NCBI GenBank assembly: GCA_963210315.1
Contig: OY723266.1
Location: 2,046,001-2,110,000, forward strand
Origin: Rhynchopus euleeides
Taxonomy: Eukaryota > Euglenozoa > Diplonemea > Diplonemida > Diplonemidae
DNA length: 64,000 nucleotides
Reading direction: 5' to 3'
Both the position numbers and the translations under genes were made by a program. Below the pieces are notes generated by a model. It worked only from the letters and a program-made list of their open reading frames with translations. It had not been told where the DNA came from and did not search any database. Numbering within the stretch: the stretch's first letter is position 1; each line of letters starts with the position of its first letter. This document shows, piece by piece, positions 30,392-42,284 of this stretch.

Positions 30392-30969
30392 GGGCAGCAG
30401 TGCCGCTGGCCTCACCAGGCCGCACGATGATGTGCACCGTGAGGGCCGGCCAGCGGTGCCGGGTGGCAGTCAGCTTGTGAAGGGAGCGGGAGGGCGGCAG
30501 TGCGGCCGTCCTCCTTGCGTCCTGGATGGACGAGGTGCCGGGCAGTGCCGCATGGCCTGCCTGTGCCACGTGGGTTGTGTCGCTGGAGGGCGCACAACCG
30601 AAAGCCGTGTGTTTTAGCCGGATCTAGCCACCGCCGGCGGGCACTGCACTGTATTGTACTGCGTGTGTGATCGGATACTGCGAGAGTGGCCCGCCTGTCA
30701 AGCGGCCAGCAACTCGGCTGCCTCTGCCTGCGTTTGCCGACAGCAGTGCCCTGCGGCTGGACCACATCATACCGAAAGCCACGCGGTGGGAGGGCGGACC
30801 ACCCCACCACCACCACCCCCACCCCCACCCCCACCCACCTCCCATTTTCCCTCCCCCATCGCCACAGTATTTCTGCTTCTGCTTCAGTTATGGTTTGTTT
30901 TGTTGTGCACAGGGCTCACGCCACATCCTCACTCCCGTATACCACACCAGGCGCGCGGCTGGTGGCGCG
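30392..30969. other. Spacer between PLC-A and PLC-B/A
   Basis: A 578-bp spacer, repeated unchanged as 33777-34354. GC-rich, with a (CCCCCA)n stretch near 30820-30840. It must contain the downstream processing signals of one PLC and the promoter of the next; no clear AATAAA or TATA-like box is seen. Confidence 0.6.
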
Positions 30970-33776
30970 ATGGGGGGTGTATGCTGTGGCGGGCGGACCA
31001 AGGCCGCTGCTGCTGTCACGGAGACAGGCAGGCCAGAACGGTCACTCGAGAAGCTTCTGAAGCATGAGGCCCGCATGGTGTCAAAGACTATGCGACATCT
31101 GAAGAATGTGGTGCCCGGTCTGCTGCGATATGTGTATGGCGATTCGGCGTGCCCAGACAAGAGCCACTTGATACCGATGGTGATCAGCACAATACGCCAG
31201 ATGTTGATCCACTACAGCAAGGCATATCAAGGCGACACGACTTCCTTCAAACTGCCGCTCAGCCACAAGGAAGCGATGCTCCTGGTAAGGTGCTATCTCG
31301 ACACCTTTAAGAAGGACCTGCTGTCAACCGAGACCTTCCCCGATGAGGGGGAGCGTGGGTTTGCCGAGAACTTTGTCGATGATTTCACCGCATTCTGGAG
31401 GCAGTTGCAGGACGGGAATGAAGATGCGCGTATGATGATGAAGGCCGTTTATTGGCGCAACACAGCTGACCTCTGCACATTCTTCATGACAGCGGATGAT
31501 GACGCGGGTGGTGATCTGAGTGTGTCGGAGATTGAGGGGGCTCTGCACAAAAGCAACGTCGGGCTGGAAGGGCCACGGTTACGGCGTCTCATTGCAAAGC
31601 AGGACACCAGTGGAGATATGCGGCTCGACTTTTGTGAATACATCGCGTTCTATGTGAAGATCACAGAGAAGCGTTTCATCGAGCAGGCGTTGTTTTCTGA
31701 GTGTGTCGTGAGCGACCCCAAGGAATACCTCAAGCCTGACGAGTTCCACGACTTCCTCGAGACGCAGCAGGGGTTCACGGGTGATCGGCGAGCTTCGCTG
31801 AAGATGCTGCACAGGCTGAAGGCGGTGGGCATGGCAACGACGTTCCCCACATGTAGCGGGGGGCAGTCCATCGGCATGACTCCGAGGCAGTTTGCTGAGT
31901 TCCTCACTTCGTTCCCGAATGACGCTGACGAAGAGAAGCGGATGCAGCAGCAGCACTTCCCTCACAACTCCGTGTACAACCCGAAGTACACCACACGCAT
32001 CTATCAAGACATGCGACGACCACTCACCGAGTACATGATTGCGTCGAGTCACAACACCTACCTCGATCACGGCCAGCTTGCTGGGCAGTCCAGTTGCACT
32101 GCCTATCAGAATGCACTGCTGCTGGGGTGCCGGTGTGTGGAGATTGATTGTTGGGATGGCCCCGATGGTGAACCGATTGTCTACCACGGCCACACGCTGA
32201 CGACAAAGGTGAAGTTCTACGATGTGATCAAGACGATTGACAAATACGCATTCAAGCGCACGCAGTACCCCGTCATCCTGAGTCTCGAAGTGCACACCTC
32301 GCAGCAACAGCAGGCACGAATGGGGCAGATCATGAAGAGCGTTTTCCGTCGAAAGCTGGAGAACGGTGAATTCGTGTCGATCCTGCAGCCGCCGATTGCC
32401 TTCACTGACCACTGCCGTGAGGCGTTCGACTTCACACCCGAAGGCTTGAAGGGGAAGATCCTTGTGAAGGGAAAGATCCTGCCAACATCAGGCCCGAAGT
32501 TCCGGAAACACTGCGAGCTGGTCCAGAAGATGCTGGATCAATGTCAAGTATGCACCTACCCGTGTTTCGCTTCTGCCACCACCTTCATCCACAACAGGAA
32601 CAGTCCCAGAAGCTGCATATGGACGAAACCCGAGGTGCTGATGATGTTGCAGACCGTGATGATGATGACAAGCAGTCTGGTGCCACAAACGTCAGCATCT
32701 CCGGTGAGAGTGGCAACCTTCTGACAAAGGGCTCTGGGAACGAGCTGAAGTCGGGCACAAGCAACCTCAAGGTCTCTGATGTGCACAACGAGACCACCAG
32801 CAAGAAGGACAAGGTCATTTGCATGTCCCCAGAGCTGAGCAGCTGTGTGTGGTTGAAGTCAGTGCACTACCGTGGCTACGATATGACGAAGGATAAGGGC
32901 AATCACTGGGACGTCAGCTCGTTCAAAGAAAACAGCTTCGACAAACTGTGCGGCAACCCTCGTGCGAGAGAACAGTTCATTGAAGCGAACAAGATTGTCT
33001 TCGCACGGATCTACCCCGGTGCGCACCGTGTTGCTTCTGACAACTTCCACCCTCAGCACTGGTGGAACGTTGGGTCCCAGATTGTCGCCCTGAACTATCA
33101 GATCGAGCACAACAGATCTGAAGAGCTTCGTTACAACCTGTCTCGTTTCATGGACAACGGGCGGTGTGGCTACCTCTTGAAGACCCCTTCGTTGCGCTTC
33201 CCGGCACGGAAGCACAACGACTCTGATGACGGGATTGTTCTGACGGTGGAGATCTTCCAGGGGTTCGGGCTGCCGAAGCCGAACAACGAGTCCTCTGGTG
33301 AGAAGATCGACCCCTATGTGGCAGTCTGTATGAACGGGCATGAAGCAGATCAGACCATCAAAATGACAACGCGCGTCATCGACGACAACGGGTGGAACCC
33401 TGAGTTTTTCCACGTCGACCCACGCGTCGGCCCCAGCGACCCCTTGCAGATGAAAGACGTGAGACGATCCACAGCGAACACAAACGGGGGCAACATGTTT
33501 GTGTTCAACATCAAATGCCTCGACATGGCAATGCTCACTCTGCAGGTGTGGGACCAGGACGTCGGTGTCGGGGACGACTACATCGCGGAAGCGGTCATCC
33601 CTGTCAACATCCTGCGAACAGGTATGCCGCCAGACACCCACCCCACCCCACCCCACCCCACCCCCACATCCACCACAGGCTACCGCGCAGTGCCGTTAAA
33701 ATCTGTAAAATTTGTGCAGCTGCACGCACTGCTGTTCTGCAAGTTCTCCCTGCAGCAACCGCTGCGATATGCTTGA
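30970..33776 (+). CDS. Phosphoinositide-specific phospholipase C, chimeric copy B/A
   Basis: Exons 30970-32547, 32598-33621 and 33679-33776 give 899 residues with the same architecture as copy A: MGGVCCGG start, EF-hands, X, acidic linker, Y and C2. The catalytic residues fall at the same numbers, H361, E391, D393, H406 and E440. Up to 32477 the sequence equals copy B (34355 onward). From 32261 onward it equals copy A. The switch lies in the shared block 32261-32477, inside the X-domain exon. This gene is therefore the reciprocal product expected from misaligned crossing-over between A and B. Both halves are intact and in frame, so an active enzyme with a B-type EF/X half and an A-type Y/C2 half is expected. 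The alternative is an assembly artefact from collapsed or expanded repeats. Confidence 0.92.
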
Positions 33777-34354
33777 GGGCAGCAGTGCCGCTGGCCTCAC
33801 CAGGCCGCACGATGATGTGCACCGTGAGGGCCGGCCAGCGGTGCCGGGTGGCAGTCAGCTTGTGAAGGGAGCGGGAGGGCGGCAGTGCGGCCGTCCTCCT
33901 TGCGTCCTGGATGGACGAGGTGCCGGGCAGTGCCGCATGGCCTGCCTGTGCCACGTGGGTTGTGTCGCTGGAGGGCGCACAACCGAAAGCCGTGTGTTTT
34001 AGCCGGATCTAGCCACCGCCGGCGGGCACTGCACTGTATTGTACTGCGTGTGTGATCGGATACTGCGAGAGTGGCCCGCCTGTCAAGCGGCCAGCAACTC
34101 GGCTGCCTCTGCCTGCGTTTGCCGACAGCAGTGCCCTGCGGCTGGACCACATCATACCGAAAGCCACGCGGTGGGAGGGCGGACCACCCCACCACCACCA
34201 CCCCCACCCCCACCCCCACCCACCTCCCATTTTCCCTCCCCCATCGCCACAGTATTTCTGCTTCTGCTTCAGTTATGGTTTGTTTTGTTGTGCACAGGGC
34301 TCACGCCACATCCTCACTCCCGTATACCACACCAGGCGCGCGGCTGGTGGCGCG
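33777..34354. other. Spacer between PLC-B/A and PLC-B
   Basis: Same sequence as 30392-30969 at an offset of 3385, including the CCCCCA tract. Confidence 0.6.
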
Positions 34355-37247
34355 ATGGGGGGTGTATGCTGTGGCGGGCGGACCAAGGCCGCTGCTGCTG
34401 TCACGGAGACAGGCAGGCCAGAACGGTCACTCGAGAAGCTTCTGAAGCATGAGGCCCGCATGGTGTCAAAGACTATGCGACATCTGAAGAATGTGGTGCC
34501 CGGTCTGCTGCGATATGTGTATGGCGATTCGGCGTGCCCAGACAAGAGCCACTTGATACCGATGGTGATCAGCACAATACGCCAGATGTTGATCCACTAC
34601 AGCAAGGCATATCAAGGCGACACGACTTCCTTCAAACTGCCGCTCAGCCACAAGGAAGCGATGCTCCTGGTAAGGTGCTATCTCGACACCTTTAAGAAGG
34701 ACCTGCTGTCAACCGAGACCTTCCCCGATGAGGGGGAGCGTGGGTTTGCCGAGAACTTTGTCGATGATTTCACCGCATTCTGGAGGCAGTTGCAGGACGG
34801 GAATGAAGATGCGCGTATGATGATGAAGGCCGTTTATTGGCGCAACACAGCTGACCTCTGCACATTCTTCATGACAGCGGATGATGACGCGGGTGGTGAT
34901 CTGAGTGTGTCGGAGATTGAGGGGGCTCTGCACAAAAGCAACGTCGGGCTGGAAGGGCCACGGTTACGGCGTCTCATTGCAAAGCAGGACACCAGTGGAG
35001 ATATGCGGCTCGACTTTTGTGAATACATCGCGTTCTATGTGAAGATCACAGAGAAGCGTTTCATCGAGCAGGCGTTGTTTTCTGAGTGTGTCGTGAGCGA
35101 CCCCAAGGAATACCTCAAGCCTGACGAGTTCCACGACTTCCTCGAGACGCAGCAGGGGTTCACGGGTGATCGGCGAGCTTCGCTGAAGATGCTGCACAGG
35201 CTGAAGGCGGTGGGCATGGCAACGACGTTCCCCACATGTAGCGGGGGGCAGTCCATCGGCATGACTCCGAGGCAGTTTGCTGAGTTCCTCACTTCGTTCC
35301 CGAATGACGCTGACGAAGAGAAGCGGATGCAGCAGCAGCACTTCCCTCACAACTCCGTGTACAACCCGAAGTACACCACACGCATCTATCAAGACATGCG
35401 ACGACCACTCACCGAGTACATGATTGCGTCGAGTCACAACACCTACCTCGATCACGGCCAGCTTGCTGGGCAGTCCAGTTGCACTGCCTATCAGAATGCA
35501 CTGCTGCTGGGGTGCCGGTGTGTGGAGATTGATTGTTGGGATGGCCCCGATGGTGAACCGATTGTCTACCACGGCCACACGCTGACGACAAAGGTGAAGT
35601 TCTACGATGTGATCAAGACGATTGACAAATACGCATTCAAGCGCACGCAGTACCCCGTCATCCTGAGTCTCGAAGTGCACACCTCGCAGCAACAGCAGGC
35701 ACGAATGGGGCAGATCATGAAGAGCGTTTTCCGTCGAAAGCTGGAGAACGGTGAATTCGTGTCGATCCTGCAGCCGCCGATTGCCTTCACTGACCACTGC
35801 CGTGAGGCGTTCGACTTCACACCCGAAGGCTTGAAGGGGAAGATCCTTGTGAAGGGAAAGATTCTGTCGGCGGAAGACCCGAAGTTCCGGAAACACTGCG
35901 AGCTGGTCGAGAAGATGCTGGAGCAGTGCCATGTATGTACCTACCCGTGTTTCGCTTCTGCTCGCTTTTTTGCCACGTCACATACAACGCAACCACCACC
36001 TTCACCCACAACAGTCCCAGAAGCTGCATATGGACGAAACCCGAGGTGCTGATGACGTTGCAGACCGTGATGATGATGACAAGCAGTCTGGTGCCACAAA
36101 CGTCAACATCGCAGCGTCTGCTGACAGTGGGGTTCTCACGACAAAGGGCTCTGGCAACGAACTGCTGAACGCAACCACAGGGAACCTCTGCGGCAGCCAC
36201 AAGCTCACCACAGCGGGTGAGTCACACAGCCACTCCAAGAAGGTGAAGGAGGTGAGGATTTCACCGGAGCTGAGCAGCTGTGTGTGGATGAAGTCAGTGC
36301 ACTACCGTGGCTACGATATGACGAAGGATAAGGGCAACCACTGGGACGTCAGCTCGTTCACAGAGAACAGCTTCGACAAACTGTGCGGCAGCACCCGTGC
36401 AAAGGAGCAGTTTGCCGAGGCGAACAAGATTGTCTTCGCACGGATCTACCCCGGTGCACAGCGGGTCGGATCTGACAACTTCCACCCTCAGCACTGGTGG
36501 AACGTTGGGTCCCAGATTGTCGCCCTGAACTATCAGATTGAATACAATAGATCTGAAGAGCTTCGTTACAACCTGTCTCGTTTCATGGACAACGGGCGGT
36601 GTGGCTACCTCTTGAAGCAGTCCCCACTGCGTGTCCCGGCACGGAAGCACAGCGACTCTGATGACGGGATTGTTCTGACGGTGGAGATCTTCCAAGGCTT
36701 CGGGCTGCCGAAGCCGAACAACGAGTCCTCTGGTGAGAAGATCGACCCCTATGTGTCTGTGTGGATGAACGGTCACGACTCCGACCAAACTGTCCACAAC
36801 AAAATGTCAACCCGTGTTATTGATGACAACGGGTGGAACCCCGAGTGGTTCCACGTCGACCCACGCGTCGGCCCCAGCGACGCGCTGCAGATGAAAGACG
36901 TGAGGCGATCCACAGCGAACACAAACGGGGGCAACATGTTTGTGTTCAACATCAAATGCCTCGACATGGCAATGCTCACTCTGCAGGTGTGGGACCAGGA
37001 TGTCGGTGTCGAGGACGACTACATCGCGGAAGCGGTCATCCCTGTCAACATCCTGCGAACAGGTATGCCGCCAGACACCCACCCCACCCCACCCCACCCC
37101 ACCCCACCCCACCCCACCCCACCCCACCCCACCCCCACATCCACCACAGGCTACCGCGCAGTTCCGTTGAAGTCCGACAAGTTCGTGCAGCTGCACGCCA
37201 TGCTCTTCTGCAAGTTCACCCTCGACGTGCCACTGCGCCATGCGTGA
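34355..37247 (+). CDS. Phosphoinositide-specific phospholipase C, paralogue B
   Basis: Exons 34355-35932, 36015-37062 and 37150-37247 give 907 residues. The N-terminal 526 residues match the chimeric copy until KGKIL, where B reads SAEDPKFRKHCELVEKMLEQ. Catalytic residues are H361, E391, D393, H406 and E440. The linker is longer than in A (extra NIAASADSGVLTTKG and a HSHSKK stretch before the Y box). C2 differs at several points (VSVWMNGHDSDQTVHNKMST). Intron 1 is 82 bp, against 50 in A. Intron 2 is 87 bp, against 57, because its CCCCA array is 30 bp longer. Same predicted role: PIP2-specific phospholipase at membranes, anchored by the acylated MGGVCC end. N-terminal helices before the EF-hands (residues 25-170) replace the PH domain found in animal delta forms. 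Confidence 0.95.
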
Positions 37248-39775
37248 GTACAGCCTTCCCCACGCCTGCATTGGGACACTGCACATATACGTGGGACTGT
37301 GTCGTTCGCTTCTTCCGCGAGCCCCCTCTTTGGCCTACAGACTGCCGGCCTACAGTCTTCAAGCTACCCTGTTCCGCGCGGGCACACTAGGGTGTGTGAG
37401 TCCAGCCAGGCGTCCCAGTGTGGGCAGGGAGCTGCCTCCTCTATGCGGAACTGCCGGCTGTTGTGCGGGTGGCGCCAACTCCCCGATGCCTCTTCCCAGG
37501 AGGGAAGGGTCCCGGCAGGGCATCAGGGGGCTTGGTGGGTAGGACTGGTCGGCGTCCCCCCCCCCCACGCAGGCAGACTTGTTCTTCTCTCCTATGTATT
37601 TATTGCGTGCCAGAAAAAAAATTCTCAGAAAGTATCTAATATCGCAGTCGCAATGCCATATTCTGGACAAACGTCGATTCGTGCGCGTACACATCGGGGT
37701 GGGGAAAGAGGGGTGGGGGGTGGGGGTTTGTCGGTGTGACTTCTATCCGACATTATCTTTTTTACCGGGCGCAAGGGCGGGTGCCCTGGGAAAGCCATAC
37801 CTTTCCCACTTGCCAGCCTTTGCGGCCGCTGTTTTCTAACCGTGCATCTGCCTCCCGTGGAACGGGTTGGCGGCCCATGCCCCGCTTTCTTCTTCCCCAG
37901 ATCTCATCCCTTCCGAACGAACTGCCAAACCCCGAAGGTCTTATGTCCGTGTCTACCCCGTTTCGTTCCATCAACGAAACGTCAGTTCTGTGGCCATGCT
38001 GCTGAGCACGTTGTTATTAATGTAGGCTAAGGCAACCACATGGCCGTTGCGGCAGCAACCCATCCGTTCCGAGCTCCGATCCGCCCGCTGTGTTTCTTTC
38101 TTGTCCGCCTCCATCCGGTGAGCTGGGGAGGGGGGGGGGGTCTGGGGAACTGCGTTAACAATTTGCTGCTGCTCGCCAACCCGACTCTCCTCCACCGTGC
38201 TCCGTAAAAACCGCTCGACCCTGAAAGGTGCGAGCTTCTGACTTGTCGAAGAAAAGATGTGTCAAAAAAAAGAAGGAACAACGCACCGGAAAAATAGGAA
38301 ACGGGTGTGTGAGAGATGTCCAGAGCGAGCGAGCGCCTCACCATTGGGGTGCATATTGTGCGCCACCCCAGCGCAGGGCAAGCCCCTGTTTCCCCCACCA
38401 CCCTCCCCCTAGCGGAACCCAAATCGCGTGAGCGGGTGGGAGGGTGGGGGTTTCTCTCCCACCCCGCGCGGTTCCCCCCTCCCCTCCAACACGCCTGAAA
38501 AGCGTAGCAACCGCGCTTCCCTTCTTCCTTAATGCTGCGTTGACGCTTCCATCCACCCGAAAAGCCCTCTCCTTTGGCGAATTTGTCTATCTATCTCTCT
38601 CTCTCTCTCTTGCTGCCTACGGGGGTGGGGCGCCACCGCACATCACTTTGGATATAACGCTTCCCAGCAGCTCGCTCCACCGGCCTGGGGTATACTTTTT
38701 GGTGTGCGGGTGGGGTGTTCTCGCGATCGGGGGAACTGCCCTGCCGGCTCTTCATATCTCCCCTGATTTGCAGGCACACAGTGTGTCTGTTGTATCTCTT
38801 GGTAAAATTGTGACTAGTTACGAGCGACGAAGCGGAGCGAAGTCGCGAAGTAACGAAGGAAATCGTACGACTGAAGCTTTTGGATTAGCACCTTGGTGCC
38901 ACTTCACAGGGCCTCAACACAGACTTGAGACAGCAAGTGTGCGCTCAACAAAAAGCAATCCGGAACTGTTCTCCCACAGTTGCTGGGCAGGGTGTCTACA
39001 ATAAAGCGAAAGGGGTACAATTTTTGGCTGGAAATTGCCGCACACGGGGGGTCCCGCCAACACTAGAAGAGGTTACTGAGAGCGGGGGTGCTGCCGTATT
39101 GACAGCCACAGGTTGGGGAGGTGTTGGGTTGTGGGACATGAGGGGAACATAGGGGGTGGTGTGCGAAGGGATCCCCGTGTCCCCGTTGTCGGTCGGAGTT
39201 ACATGTGCCCCTCGCCCTCGCCCCTCCTCCTGACAGCGTGTCGTGTAATTATACACGCCTTGGGGCGATCGGCCCAACGATCCGGCGTAGAAGGGCGGGG
39301 GGGGGTGGTTGGGGGGTGGGGTAGCCCTATTAAAACGGCCGTGCCTTCGCTTCTCTGTGTTCAAAAGCTGTGTGAGAACGGAGGGGAGGTTCACTTTCCA
39401 AGTACTTCAGACCAAAAACCCAGGATGGGAATTACTGCGGCGAAGCTTCCCATCCCCCGCCCCCAACTTCCCACCCATTCCCACCCAAGACTGCGACTGT
39501 AAGTGCTTCCCTCCTCCATCTCCCCGGTGGGTTGTGTGGGTGGGGTAATGGCAGCTTGGGCTGCATGTGTGGTGGCCACAACCACGTGGGGCGCGAAGAA
39601 CGAATGAGGCGGTGGTAGGGGGTTCGATATCGCATGCAGCGGTCGGCGTGCCCCCCCCCGGTCTCCCCACTTCCGTTGCCCACCCCCACTCACCGTCTTC
39701 AATCGCTTCCTTAATTGATTGAACCGGTCGCAACACATCGTGCCTGCAGGTAGAGCCTTGACTCAAACACCAACG
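37248..39775. other. Intergenic region between PLC-B and the GH18 gene
   Basis: Contains C/G runs, a (CT)n microsatellite (38588-38611), and at 38817-39010 a dispersed repeat (TTACGAGCGACGAAGCGGAG, CGACTGAAGC, GCCACTTCACAGG, GTTGCTGGGCA) shared with 21300 and 22575-22700. No exon-like sequence was found. A short hairpin or promoter could not be picked out. Confidence 0.5.
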
Positions 39776-41125
39776 ATGCGGGCGTGTCTGTTTGCCGTGG
39801 TGGCGTGTGCCGCAGCTGCGCAGGGCGGGGACGTGCTGGGGTACCTGGAGGACTGGGTGGACGTGAAGTGGTGGGACAACAACATCCCGGGGAACTGCCT
39901 GATGGGCTGCTTCGAGCCGCAGCCCTACATCGCTGCCATCAAGCCGTACTCCAGCGTGAACTACGGGTTCACGTTCCTGACAGAGAACCCGACACCATCG
40001 CAGGTCGGGTGCTCGAATGCACCGAATGCGTCGGCGCCAGCAGGGCCGTGCCCCGCATGGGATGCGAAGGCGCTGTACCTGGCTGCTGCTGGGAAGCAGG
40101 GGGCAGCGGCGATTACACCCACGACGACGGCAGCGACGCCAGGCATCGTCAGCATCATGGAGGCAGGGCGCATGGCGAAGATGCACCCCGACGGGCCGAA
40201 GCGGTTCAAGATCTCGCTGGGGGGGTGGAGCGACTTTGCGCGGCTTGCGAATGCCGACAACGCGGAGGGTGTGGCACGGCTGGCGGCACAGCTGGTGCTG
40301 TGGACCTTCGCTGATGGGGTCGACCTCGACTTCGAGCACCTGACAGAGTACAGCAACATTGCAGGAGACGATGAGTTTTCCGCGTTTGCCGTGTTGCTGA
40401 AGACACTCCACACAGAGCTTGCAACGACAGTGAAGAACGGGTGGGTGGCACACGCGCAGGCCCAGCAGGCGCAGCTGCAGGCGGCGTACGACCAGCTGGA
40501 GCCGTGGCAGCAGGCACAGGCGAAGCCGTACTACATGACGAACATCAACTACTGCAAGGAGGTGGCGCAGAACGGGCCCCCGCAATTCGAGGTGTCGTGG
40601 ACGACACGGTTCAACGCCTTCCTGCCGAAGGACAACCGGTGGAACTACCTGATGCCGGACAGCGTGGTCCCCAACAGCACTTTTGCGACGGACTACGAGG
40701 GTTCCCGGGTGTACGGGGCGTCTGGGCAGTACATCGACACGGTGAACATCATGGCGTACGACGCGGGCGCCATCAAGCTGAACTTCACGACCATCCTGAC
40801 CAACTTCGTTGCCTACGGGGGTGTGCCGAAGGACAAGATCATGATCGGGTTCGAGCCCGGCGAGCAGGCTGCAGGCGGCATCTGGGAGGGCATGGCGTAC
40901 GACAAGGAGGTGGCGCAGTACGTGGCGCAGCAGGGGTTTGCTGGCGCCTTCGTGTGGGCTGTGAACCCGAGCCCGCAGACGAACCCCCAGGGCACGCAGC
41001 TCTGCCCGGAGCTGGCACAGGCGCTCAACGGGATCCTGAAACCCACGTGGCACTGGGGCGCAGCCCCGACCTACACCAAGTGCGACGCCACATCCGGGTG
41101 GGGGCCGAACACCACCCTGCACTAG
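39776..41125 (+). CDS. Secreted GH18 family chitinase-like glycoside hydrolase
   Basis: A single exon of 449 residues. The start at 39776 gives a clear signal peptide (MRACLFAVVACAAAAQGG). GH18 signatures appear in order: the SxGG strand at 147-150 (KISLGGWSDF); the catalytic DxxDxDxE as D180-G-V-D183-L-D185-F-E187; the barrel-core MAYD at 326-329 with Tyr and Asp; and a Trp at 394 (GAFVWAV) in the place of the conserved strand-8 Trp. All acidic residues required for substrate-assisted hydrolysis are present, so activity is expected. Likely substrates are chitin or related GlcNAc polymers outside the cell or in a vacuole. There is no chitin-binding module. The insert between strands 4 and 6 (AHAQAQQAQLQAAYDQLEPW) is unusually Ala/Gln-rich. 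Strong G/C third positions match the neighbouring genes. Confidence 0.93.
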   Translation: MRACLFAVVACAAAAQGGDVLGYLEDWVDVKWWDNNIPGNCLMGCFEPQPYIAAIKPYSSVNYGFTFLTENPTPSQVGCSNAPNASAPAGPCPAWDAKALYLAAAGKQGAAAITPTTTAATPGIVSIMEAGRMAKMHPDGPKRFKISLGGWSDFARLANADNAEGVARLAAQLVLWTFADGVDLDFEHLTEYSNIAGDDEFSAFAVLLKTLHTELATTVKNGWVAHAQAQQAQLQAAYDQLEPWQQAQAKPYYMTNINYCKEVAQNGPPQFEVSWTTRFNAFLPKDNRWNYLMPDSVVPNSTFATDYEGSRVYGASGQYIDTVNIMAYDAGAIKLNFTTILTNFVAYGGVPKDKIMIGFEPGEQAAGGIWEGMAYDKEVAQYVAQQGFAGAFVWAVNPSPQTNPQGTQLCPELAQALNGILKPTWHWGAAPTYTKCDATSGWGPNTTLH

Positions 41126-42284
41126 AGGCAGCAGCAGACGCCCTGCTGGCACACCTCGCAAGAGGCTGCCTATCATCGAGTGTTGTGTGTTCCTCTGAGC
41201 AAAGCCTGTCTCGTGACGACTGCTTCGCGCTGTCACACATGTTCAGCGATTCAATTCCACACCCCCACTCCCGCATCCACACGGCACAGCAGCACCGCTG
41301 CACAATGATGCCGCCCTTGCCCTGCCCCGTCAGCCTGATACATGGCGGGGCTTGCTTTTTTCACCCCGACATCCCACTGCCGCAGTGCTGCTCTCCGCTC
41401 TGCTGCAGCGATGTTGTTTATACAGTACATTCGAACGTTTCCCCGTTTTGTGTTTCATATCTACCACAGCAGTTACTTCGGTGGCATCATCTGAAAAGGC
41501 GACGGCTGTCGGTACGCAACCCCCTTTGAGTTCATACACCGCAGGCTGCACCCCCAACCACAGCCTCATTTTTTGCGACATCGTGTTCACATCACCCGCC
41601 TATCCTTCGAGGTCAGGCCAGTTGATGTGTTCAGGATCCCCATCCGTTTCTGTCCTGTTCACCACCCTCGGTCCAGCAGCAGTGCAGCACGCATGGCCCA
41701 ACGAGACGCTGCCGCCCCACCCCCCGCCACCCGCATCAAACAACTCCTCCTTTTGTGTTGTGTTTGACGTTGTTGCCTTTGACGCTTCTCCACACACGCA
41801 CACAAACGTGAATCCTTTTATATGAGTGTAGACACACACCGAGCACTTGCTCTTGATGTGACCTCCACTGTCACACACACACACCTCTGCTGTGACGTAG
41901 GGGTGGGAGGGGAGTGGGCACAGCTCCGCGCAGGGTTACCCACTAAAAATGCCACTGTCACTACACACACACACCCACACACCTCCCCTCCCGACCAGAG
42001 AGCTCTCTTCTCGCTAGACACAAACTTCTATATTTTTCGAATCACCCCTGGCAACCTCTTACCCCACCCCTCCATCCTTCTTCGCTTGCTTATCCTTTGC
42101 CCCCCTCGCCTCCCACCTCCGGGACCAAGGGGGGCAGGCCCACTTGGGCCTACCTCGTGGGTGGGGAGGGGGGCACCCCTTTCTTTTAGAGACAGCCATC
42201 TCTCTGTCCAGAGAACTTCTGCTGACTTTTTGTTTTCTTTGACCGCTGAAACCACCACCACCCCGCCCCCCCACCCCACAACAC
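41126..42284. other. Intergenic region between GH18 and the Patched-like gene
   Basis: Mixed-composition sequence with (CA)n-type patches near 41865-41885 and 41963-41980. The last 200 bases are pyrimidine-rich and probably include the promoter and leader of the next gene. No ORF is supported. Confidence 0.5.

Larger units (their letters stand above)
28876..35645 (+). repeat. Tandem duplication: two adjacent 3385-bp units
   Basis: 28876-32260 and 32261-35645 are in register at an offset of 3385. Every translation I compared across them is identical, including the intergenic segments and the CCCCA-rich intron. Each unit holds the 3' half of PLC type A, the intergenic spacer and the 5' half of PLC type B. 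Confidence 0.92.

Noticed and set aside
30970..33776. Dismissing the middle PLC as a simple assembly error
   Set aside because: The A/B switch inside a shared block is what recombination predicts. It cannot be excluded without reads, so it is kept as a finding with that caveat.
34964..35932. 322-codon and similar ORFs on the minus strand across the PLC genes
   Set aside because: Opposite-strand shadows of conserved PLC coding sequence; repeated in all copies because the genes are duplicated.
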